A stretch of 62,088 bases of DNA from the NCBI GenBank assembly GCA_964390805.1, contig CAYMKL010000027.1, positions 1-62,088 on the forward strand. Direction: 5' to 3'. The DNA is from CAYMKL01 sp964390805 (lineage in GTDB: Bacteria; Chloroflexota; Anaerolineae; VGOG01). Position numbers and translations under genes: made by a program. This document shows positions 8,063 through 15,638 of this stretch, piece after piece; within the stretch, counting starts at the first letter, position 1; each line of letters opens with the position of its first letter. The notes beneath the pieces were generated by a model that searched no databases, was not told the origin of the DNA, and saw only the letters and a list, made by a program, of their open reading frames with translations.

Positions 8063-9820
8063 TCAACTCATGAGCCGCGCCAGTTCCTCCTCCACGATGC
8101 TTTCGTCCAGTTTCTTGAACAGCGGCTTGGGTTTGCGCAAGGCTTGTCCGGCGGGCAACTGGCTGGGAGCCCATTCCCCCTCTAAGTCGCTGCCATCGTA
8201 GCGGAGAGCCTGGTGGGTTCCGTGTTCCTCCTGGAGGGTCTCGATGTACTGTCGGCCCATGATGTCTCCATCATGGCCCAGGAAATGGTGCAATTCTTGC
8301 GAGGAGAAGGGCAAGAAGGGGTAGAGGAGGGTCTTTAGCGAGTCTATCACCCGCAAAGCGACGTATATGGAGGTACCTGCCGCTTCACGATCCTCCTTGA
8401 TCTGGAGCCAGGGGGCCTTCTCGTTGAGGTAGCGGTTGGTCTCATGGGCCAGGGCCATGACCTCGCCCAGGGCCGCCTTGAACTTGCAGCCATCCAGAAG
8501 CTGGCCGATAGGCTCGAAGGCGGCCTCTACTTTGTCCCACAGAGCCTGGTCCGATTCGCCCAATCGGCCCGGCGCTGGCACCCGCCTGTCGAAGTTTTTG
8601 TAGGCGAAGGACAGCACCCGATTGGCCAGGTTCCCCCAGGTGGCTACCAGCTCGTCATTGTTGCGACGCAGGAAACCGGCCCAGGAGAAATCGGTGTCAC
8701 GACTCTCAGGGGCGTTGGCGGTCAGGTAGTAGCGTAGCGGATCGGGGTCATAGCGCTCCAGGTAATCGGGCAACCAGACCGCCCAGTTGCGACTGCCCGA
8801 TATCTTTCGCCCCTCCAGATTCAGAAACTCGTTGGAGGGCACGTCGTAGGGCAGGTTCAATGACCCCTCCTCAGCGTACAACCGCTCGGTCCCCATCAGT
8901 ATAGCCGGCCAGATGATGCTGTGGAAGGGAATGTTGTCCTTGGCGATGAAGTAGAAACTGCGGGCAGGCTCATACCACCACTCCTTCCATCTCTCTGGCT
9001 CGCCCGCTATCTTGGCCCACTCGATACTGGCTGCCAGATAGCCGATCACCGCCTCAAACCAGACATAGATTGTCTTGTCCTCGTAACCCTCCACTGGCAC
9101 GGGGATGCCCCACGCCATGTCGCGGGTGATGGGTCGCGCTCGTAATCCCTCCTTGAGATAATTAAGGGTGAACTTGTAGACGTTAGGCCGCCAGTACGTT
9201 TTATCCTGGACCCATTCTAGCAGTCGCTCGTTCAGAGCAGGAAGATCGAGGAAGAAATGCTCTGTCTCGCGGACCACGGGGCGGTGACCGCAGATCTTGC
9301 AGGCAGGGTCAATGAGCTCGATGGCGTCCAGGGGCCGGCCACAGGTCTCGCACTGGTCGCCTCGGGCATCCTCACTGCCGCAGTGGGGGCAGGTGCCGTA
9401 AACGTAGCGGTCGGGCAGAAACTTGTGGCAGTGTTCGCAGTAGAGCTGCTGCGTCGTCTTCTGAAAGAGGTAGCCGTTCTCCAGAAGCGTCAGGAAAATG
9501 TCCTGAGCGACCCGGTGGTGGTTCTCGGTGTCCGTGTGGGTGAAAAGGTCGTAGGTTAGACCCAGCTTGGTGAAATCGTCCAGGAAGCTCTGGTGATAAC
9601 GCTGGAAGACCTCCCGAGGGGAGAGCCCCTCCTCGCCGGCCCTGACGGTGATGGGCGTGCCGTGGCTATCTGAGCCAGAGACCATGATGACATCGTTCCC
9701 TCTCAGGCGCTGGTAGCGAGCGAAAACATCCGCTGGCAGGTATACTCCACCCACGTTGCCCACGTGGACGTAAGACGATGAATAAGGCCAGGCGACGGCC
9801 ACTAAGATTTTCTCTCCCAT
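8063..9820 (-). CDS. metG: Methionyl-tRNA synthetase
   Basis: 585 residues. Class I signatures: HVGN (HIGH variant) near residues 19-22 and KISGS (KMSKS variant) near residue 340. Between them is a zinc-binding insertion with four Cys-x2-Cys pairs (CEHC, CPHC, CETC, CKIC) at about 128-180. A helical anticodon-binding domain follows. The C-terminal EMAP-like tRNA-binding domain of long MetRS forms is absent, which is normal for the short type. The enzyme charges initiator and elongator tRNA-Met in the cytoplasm. The short gap downstream consists of AACTCGAAACTC tandem repeats. Confidence 0.95.
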   Translation of the reverse strand: MGEKILVAVAWPYSSSYVHVGNVGGVYLPADVFARYQRLRGNDVIMVSGSDSHGTPITVRAGEEGLSPREVFQRYHQSFLDDFTKLGLTYDLFTHTDTENHHRVAQDIFLTLLENGYLFQKTTQQLYCEHCHKFLPDRYVYGTCPHCGSEDARGDQCETCGRPLDAIELIDPACKICGHRPVVRETEHFFLDLPALNERLLEWVQDKTYWRPNVYKFTLNYLKEGLRARPITRDMAWGIPVPVEGYEDKTIYVWFEAVIGYLAASIEWAKIAGEPERWKEWWYEPARSFYFIAKDNIPFHSIIWPAILMGTERLYAEEGSLNLPYDVPSNEFLNLEGRKISGSRNWAVWLPDYLERYDPDPLRYYLTANAPESRDTDFSWAGFLRRNNDELVATWGNLANRVLSFAYKNFDRRVPAPGRLGESDQALWDKVEAAFEPIGQLLDGCKFKAALGEVMALAHETNRYLNEKAPWLQIKEDREAAGTSIYVALRVIDSLKTLLYPFLPFSSQELHHFLGHDGDIMGRQYIETLQEEHGTHQALRYDGSDLEGEWAPSQLPAGQALRKPKPLFKKLDESIVEEELARLMS

Positions 9821-9881
9821 CTTGAATCCTCCTAACTAAAGTGACAGATGACTAGGAATGGATAATGAGTCCTCCTCCCCG

Positions 9882-10238
9882 TTACTCGTTCCTCGCTACT
9901 TGTTGCTCCCTTGTTATCCAATCTAGCAGGAAGTCCGGAACATCTGGATAACCCTGGCTGTGCGCGAACCTCAACATGACCCCCAGGTGGAAGCTATAGA
10001 CCTGATCGGCGGTGAACTTCTCACCATCGTAGAGGTTCATCGGTAACTTGCTGACCACAACCCACCACCACTCTGGGGCTTTGCCCGACCAGGTTTCGCC
10101 AGGCGCGAAATCCACCCTGTAGACCCTGGCTTCGATTGGGTCGTCGGGTGGGTTGAAAGAGGCCACCAGGATCGGCTCTCCGGCTTGTCCTTTGGCCTGC
10201 ACCTTGACGTAGTTCCTTATCGCCTCTTTTCCTTCCAT
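9882..10238 (-). CDS. Conserved hypothetical protein, 118 residues
   Basis: The start at 10238 is chosen because GGAGG lies 7 nt upstream; the open frame continues to 10355 without support. A compact soluble protein with a Trp-rich segment (EWWWVVVSKLP) in the middle. No family is recognised. It lies 61 bp upstream of metG on the same strand, separated by GTTACTCGTTCCTC-like short repeats. Confidence 0.65.
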   Translation of the reverse strand: MEGKEAIRNYVKVQAKGQAGEPILVASFNPPDDPIEARVYRVDFAPGETWSGKAPEWWWVVVSKLPMNLYDGEKFTADQVYSFHLGVMLRFAHSQGYPDVPDFLLDWITREQQVARNE

Positions 10239-10372
10239 GTTTACCTCCAGTAAACGGTATCGGTGGACCCAAATTCTGAAGCAATGCGGGCTCGCACGCC
10301 CGCGAATGGCGATCTTGAGCCTACTGAGTATACCAGATTTCAGCACGTTTGGCAAGCTACTCCGGGGGAGCG

Positions 10373-12888
10373 TTACGCATTTGGGACAAGCTCGCGGAGG
10401 GTTTCAGGCGGCCAGCCCAGCAACTGCCCGCGCAAGATGCGGGCGATAGGTATCTGGCTGATGTCATAGCCGGCCAGTTCCAGGGGGCACTTGCCGCGGA
10501 TGTCCAGTTCTCGCCCTTTCACCGGCCGGTTGTCTTTGGCGAAAGGGGTGAAACGATAGGTCAACTCAAACAGGTGCAGGTATTTACGTGCTGTCTCAAT
10601 GCTATCGAAGCCACACATGTTCTGGTAGTGCTGATCGAAACGGCGGATGACGTGCCAACGAAGTTGGCCTTCCACCGTGTTGTTGGTTAACGGGACGAGG
10701 GGGTTCTCCACGGCGTTGACCAGCTTGGGATAGTGGTGTTCCAGGAAATCGAAGATGCGTTGGGCCTCAGGCATCTGGGCTACGTAGTCCTTCTTCAGGG
10801 CCATCACTTCCCCATAGCGCTTGTTGACGGTCTTCCGGCTTTTGGCCTTGAAGATACGGTAGACCTTTTCTTTCAGCAGCACGGCTTCTGGATGGGTCTG
10901 GGCGTAATCGTTGCCGTAGACCTCTTTGACCAGTCGTTGAGCCCACTGCAAGGCATGGAAGACACACTCGTGATGCATGGCCTTGGGAAAGACAGCTCGA
11001 ATGGGCTGGGCGTAGTCCTGGTTCATATCGGTAACGATGACCAGGGGAGTGTACCCTTTGGTCTTGAGGGCTTGCAGGAAGGCGCGGGCCTCGGCCTTGC
11101 CGTTGTGCGGGTAGATGTCAATGTGCAAGGCCAACTTCGTTGGCACGTCGTAGGTGAAGACGTCTACTGCCAGGCCTGGCCTGAGCCTGTCGAAGGGTAG
11201 ACATACATCCATCGCTTGCGTTTCCCATCGGGCTTATCATTCTTGGGCACCAACACCCACTTCTCGTCGAGGCCGATGACGCCACTGCAACGCACCACGC
11301 CGAACAGGGTGGCCATAGGCAGCGCCTGCTCACTCACCATCATGCACCACCGCCACAGGGTGACATGCGACACGCCTACCACATCAGCCGCCCGACGATA
11401 GGTGGTGCGTAGGTGCATGTAGACCATCACCCCCCACAGCACCGTGTCCACCGTCCACTCCGAGTGCAGCCGCACTCCCTGTGGATAGTCGGTAAAGGTC
11501 CCAAAGGAACAGCTTGGATTGAGACAATAGTAGCGATGCCCTTCGACCTGACACCATTCCCCTGTCTCAGGGTGGCGGTACTTCTTGCTGCGAGGCGTGT
11601 TCTCCTTGCCAGCCACCAGGGAAGAGCCACAGTGAGGACAAAGAACCTGGCCGTCGTCTATCTCCTCCCACTGGCCAAAGATGGCTCGCTGCAGACGATA
11701 GGCCAAGGGCAATGCCTTCTTCAGCGGCGTGATGGGCGCCCTCACGGCCTCTTTCAGGGCTTCCGCCTCCAGCGTCAGTTGGGGCGTCAGGCCGTCCCCC
11801 GCCTGAAGACGAGTCATCAAGGTCTCATTGAGCTCAAAGAGACGGTCGAGCAACACCTGATCCCGCCACTGCGGGCCGTCGGCCCTGAACTTGAATATCT
11901 GGCCCAGCAGGCGACGTACCTCGGCGAAGCCGGTGTCCCGCGCCACCCGGTGGATGCTCGTCAGGGAGATCTCTTCTGCCTTGGCGATATGTTCTTGGGC
12001 CAGCAATCGCTCCCGCACCTGGCTGGCACTCAACCAGAAGTTGGGCACCCAGATGTCCAGAATAGCCTGACCTATTTCGGGCGTCCGCACCCAGCGGTCG
12101 TGCTCGCCACTCAGTTTCTGCAGCCCGCCTTCCCGTGCATACCTCTGCCAGCGACTGATCAACTCCTGATGGGTGTCAAACCACTCAGCCAACCACTCCT
12201 GGCGCAAGAAAGGGTGGCCGGGGGTGCTTTGGGAGGTGCGCCATCGGCGCATCAGAACCAGCAAGATGCGCTCCTCGAAGGAGTTCCTGGGCTTGTAGGT
12301 TAAGATGAAATGGCCCTTCATCTCCAGTCGCCGGGTACCATCCTCCAGGACCTCCCCACGAGCCCAGGCACCATCGGCCATCTTGACACGACCGCTCATC
12401 AGCCACAGCCCAGCAACACTCTCCTGGAGCGAAAGCCCCGCGCTGACCAGGGCCATCAGTACCAGGCGGTAGAGATGATGTGTCCCTCGTACCAGGTGTG
12501 GATAAGCCCGCACTTTCAGTGCCTGCGGCCAATACAATGGCAGAATACAGAGCAGGGCATCAGCCAGCGGCAGACTCAACAGAGCCCAACTCAGGGGCTG
12601 TCCCTGCGGCCACCCGCTCTGCACCAGTAGAACAGTCATCAGACCCAGACGGCAGAGCAAGACCATACCCCGTCGCTTCAGAAAATGAAGACGCCACACT
12701 CTGACCCGGCGACAACGGCGGCGAAGCCAACCTCTGGCCCGCCATGGAACCAGATCCTCATGCCATACCTCTTGCTCCTGGGTCACATTGAGCGGATACA
12801 GCAACAGACTGACAAACAACAACAAAGACAAACTACCCCGCATGAAGACCATGATTTGTTTGTGAAGGTACAATGTGGTACAATACAT
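10373..12888 (-). pseudogene. DDE transposase, frame broken by a dispersed repeat
   Basis: Two overlapping frames together encode one transposase of about 850 residues. The first part (start 12888, MYCTTLYLH) has a hydrophobic N-terminal third, then a zinc ribbon (CPHCGS...CLNPSC) and an HTH (YRRAADVVGVSHVTLWRW). The first catalytic Asp is in GLDEKW. The frame then ends in PSTGSGQAWQ-stop. The second part resumes at AVDVFTYDVP, with the second Asp in VTDMNQDY and the Glu in NTVEGQLRWH. Removing 23 bp at 11174-11196 restores a continuous frame (MYVY-L-AVDVF). The exact IS family is uncertain. The membrane-like first ~150 residues are unusual for a transposase. As it stands the element is probably unable to transpose unless the ribosome shifts frame. 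Confidence 0.8.
11174..11196 (-). repeat. 23-bp TTCGAC...CTCAGG repeat inserted in the transposase
   Basis: On the coding strand it reads CCTTCGACAGGCTCAGG plus CCAGGC. It belongs to the dispersed family also present at 13952-13972, 15673-15692, 25142-25181, 26081-26150, 32040-32107, 39121-39158 and 50169-50188. Its length is not a multiple of three, so it shifts the transposase frame. Confidence 0.8.
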
Positions 12889-13211
12889 GGACTCGGCTCC
12901 TTTTGTGGGTTTGTTGCTGACACAGGTATTGTACCTGAAATCCACAAAGGAGCCGAATTATAATTTGTGACCAGCGGCAGGAAGATCGGCTTTCCCTCCG
13001 CGTTGCTCAATGAAGCATGACCCCAATCAGCGAGAAATCAAGTGTAATCACTATATATGCGGTGAGAACAACACTGGGTTTTCCATTTCCCGTGTCCCAA
13101 ACATGTAACGCTCACCAAAAGCCACCGTGCCGTTGACGCAGATGACCTCTTGCCCATCGCCGCCGCCTTTACGCCTCTGCAAACCTCGCCGTACAGCAGC
13201 TAACCGCCAAA

Positions 13212-13239
13212 TTGACAATACGCCCCTAATGTGTACAAT
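13212..13239 (+). promoter_or_regulatory. Sigma70-type promoter for the ABC exporter operon
   Basis: TTGACA at 13212-13217 and TACAAT at 13234-13239, spaced 16 bp. The first exporter gene starts about 135 bp downstream behind GAGGAG. The rest of 13116-13373 shows no gene I can support. Confidence 0.6.
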
Positions 13240-13373
13240 ATGCGTGCTATCCACCCATCTGGCAACGGACGACCCCAGGAGTTTCCCGTGACCTCGGCCG
13301 AGGCGTTCCCCTGAGTCCCCTTGCCCCATAGAAGAAAGCGCGAATATCTCGTTCCTGAGGAGCAAACACGCCT

Positions 13374-15638
13374 ATGATCCGATTGGCCAAATACTTGAAA
13401 CCCTTTATCCTTCTGATACTGATCGCCATCGTCCTGCTGTTTATCCAGGCGAATGCTGACCTGGCGCTGCCGGATTACATGTCCAGAATCGTCAACAATG
13501 GCATCCAGCAGGGCGGCGTGGAAAACGCGGTGCCCAGAGCCATCCGCCAAAGCGAGATGGACAGGCTGGTGCTCTTCATGACCGCAGAGGACAAGGCAGC
13601 GGTGTTGGGCGATTATACCCTGGTAGACGAAACTTCGCCCGACCACGACAGGTACGTCCAGGATTACCCCGCCCTGGCCAGCGAGCCGATCTATGTGTTG
13701 AACGACATTGACGGGGCGGAGATGGCCAAGCTGAACCCGATGATGGGCAGGGCGTTATTGGTCGTTTCCTTCATTCAACAGGTGATGGATGACCCGTCCC
13801 AGGCAGCGGCGATGGGCCAGGAGCTGGACTTTGATCTGTCCATGATCCCTGCGGGAATGGACCTCTTCGCCCTGCTGAGCAGGCTTCCCGCTGACCAGCT
13901 CTCGCAGATGACCACCGCCATCAACAGCAGGTTTGACACCATGGACGACAGCCCTTCGACAAGCTCAGGACAAAGCATGATCACCCAAACGGCGGTTGGG
14001 TTGGTCAAGGCCGAGTACGCCGCGCTGGGCATGGATACCGGCAAGCTGCAAAACAACTACATTGTCCGTACCGGTGCCCTGATGCTGCTCCTATCCCTGC
14101 TGTCTGGGGCCTGCACAATAGTGGTCAGCTTCCTGTCGGCCAGGACTGCGGCAGGATTGGCGCGCAACCTGCGCAGGTACATCTTCACCAAGGTGGAGAG
14201 CTTCTCCAGCACCGAATTCGACCGCTTCTCTACGGCTTCGCTGATCACGCGCTCCACCAACGACGTCACGCAGATCCAGATGGTGGTCATCATGATGATG
14301 CGCATGGTCTTCTACGCCCCCATCATCGGCATCGGCGGCATAATCCGGGCCATGGGCAAGAACCCGACCATGTGGTGGATCATCGCGCTGGCGGTGGCTA
14401 TGCTGCTCGGCCTGGTCCTGATCGTGTATGCGATTGCCGTGCCCAAATTCAAGAGCATCCAGGGCCTGATTGATCGGCTCAATCTGGTGATGCGCGAGAA
14501 CCTGTCCGGGATGATGGTCATCCGGGCCTTCAATAGGCAGGAGTTCGAGCAGAACCGCTTTGACAAGGCCAACAGAGACCTGACCGGCACCATGCTGTTC
14601 GTCAACCGCGTCATGGTCATCATGATGCCGGTGATGATGCTGCTCTTGAACGGCCTGTCCCTGCTGATCTTATGGACCGGCGCGCACCAGGTCGCGGAGG
14701 CCAACATGCAGGTCGGCGACATGATGGCGTTCTTGCAGTACGCCATGCAGATCGTTTTCGCCTTCCTCATGTTGACCATGATGTTCATCTTCCTGCCGCG
14801 CGCTTCGGTGTCCGCTGGCCGCATCGCCGACGTGCTGGAGACCGAGCCCGTGATCGAGGACCCGCAACACCCGAAGCGGCTCGAGGAACCTTTCGCGGCC
14901 ACCATCGAGTTCCGCCACGTGTCATTCCGCTATCCTGGCGCAGAGGAGGATGTGCTGCACGACGTCAGCTTCGTCGCCCGGCCCGGACAAACCACGGCCT
15001 TCATCGGCTCCACGGGTTCGGGCAAATCCACCATCATCAGCCTGATCCCACGTTTCTACGACGTGACTGAAGGCGCAATCCTGGTAGATGGCACGGACGT
15101 CCGCCAGGTCACCCAGCACGATCTGCGGGATAAGATCGGCTACGTCCCGCAAAAGGGCACGCTGTTCTCCGGCACCATCGAAAGCAACCTGCTGTACGCC
15201 GACGAGAACGCCAGCGGCGAGGCCTTGAAAGAGGCGGCCGACATCGCCCAGGCGAGCGAGTTCATATTCGCCGAGCCGGAGGGCTTCGCGGCCGAGATCG
15301 CGCAGGGCGGAGCCAACGTATCCGGCGGCCAGAAGCAGCGGCTGGCGATTGCCCGCGCCCTGGTCAAGAAACCGCCCATCTACATCTTCGACGACAGTTT
15401 TTCGGCGGTGGACTTTAAGACCGAGGCGGCCTTGCGTCGGGCGCTCAAGGAGAAGACCGGCGCCAGCACCGTGCTGATGGTGACCCAGCGCGTTTCCTCC
15501 ATCAAAACCGCCGAGCAGATCATCGTGCTGGACCAGGGAAGGGTCGTCGGCAAGGGCACACACCACGAGTTGATGCGAGATTGTGAAACCTACAGAGAGA
15601 TTGCCTCGTCGCAGCTCAGCAAGGAGGAACTGATATGA
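13374..15638 (+). CDS. ABC exporter half, membrane and ATPase domains (subunit with degenerate Walker B)
   Basis: 754 residues. TM1 is at about residues 10-30. A long extracytoplasmic loop of ~185 residues separates it from TM2, with five more helices up to ~470. The nucleotide-binding domain has Walker A GSTGSGKST (~545), signature VSGGQ (~648) and Walker B IYIFDDS (~670). In Walker B, Asp replaces the catalytic Glu. Together with the neighbouring subunit this fits a heterodimeric type IV exporter of the TM287/288 class, with one dead ATP site. The substrate is unknown; relatives export drugs, lipids or peptides. A dispersed repeat at 13952-13972 is translated as PSTSSGQ in the long loop. 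The stop overlaps the next start (ATGA). Confidence 0.9.
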   Translation: MIRLAKYLKPFILLILIAIVLLFIQANADLALPDYMSRIVNNGIQQGGVENAVPRAIRQSEMDRLVLFMTAEDKAAVLGDYTLVDETSPDHDRYVQDYPALASEPIYVLNDIDGAEMAKLNPMMGRALLVVSFIQQVMDDPSQAAAMGQELDFDLSMIPAGMDLFALLSRLPADQLSQMTTAINSRFDTMDDSPSTSSGQSMITQTAVGLVKAEYAALGMDTGKLQNNYIVRTGALMLLLSLLSGACTIVVSFLSARTAAGLARNLRRYIFTKVESFSSTEFDRFSTASLITRSTNDVTQIQMVVIMMMRMVFYAPIIGIGGIIRAMGKNPTMWWIIALAVAMLLGLVLIVYAIAVPKFKSIQGLIDRLNLVMRENLSGMMVIRAFNRQEFEQNRFDKANRDLTGTMLFVNRVMVIMMPVMMLLLNGLSLLILWTGAHQVAEANMQVGDMMAFLQYAMQIVFAFLMLTMMFIFLPRASVSAGRIADVLETEPVIEDPQHPKRLEEPFAATIEFRHVSFRYPGAEEDVLHDVSFVARPGQTTAFIGSTGSGKSTIISLIPRFYDVTEGAILVDGTDVRQVTQHDLRDKIGYVPQKGTLFSGTIESNLLYADENASGEALKEAADIAQASEFIFAEPEGFAAEIAQGGANVSGGQKQRLAIARALVKKPPIYIFDDSFSAVDFKTEAALRRALKEKTGASTVLMVTQRVSSIKTAEQIIVLDQGRVVGKGTHHELMRDCETYREIASSQLSKEELI
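13952..13972 (+). repeat. TTCGAC...CTCAGG repeat inside the ABC gene
   Basis: CCCTTCGACAAGCTCAGGAC, translated PSTSSGQ, falls in the predicted external loop of the first exporter subunit. The frame is kept. Confidence 0.75.

Larger units (their letters stand above)
10366..13115 (-). mobile_element. Insertion sequence, about 2.75 kb, with terminal inverted repeats
   Basis: The ends are a 21-bp imperfect inverted repeat: GAGCGTTACGCATTTGGGAC at 10368-10388, and on the other strand GAGCGTTACATGTTTGGGAC at 13113-13093; 18 of 21 positions match. A single long transposase gene lies between them on the minus strand. I could not find a clear target-site duplication. The right-hand 188 bp (12928-13115) occurs again, inverted, at 58693-58880. 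Confidence 0.85.

Noticed and set aside
10230..10372. Target-site duplication for the insertion sequence
   Set aside because: Flanks at 10360-10366 and 13116-13122 show no convincing direct repeat.
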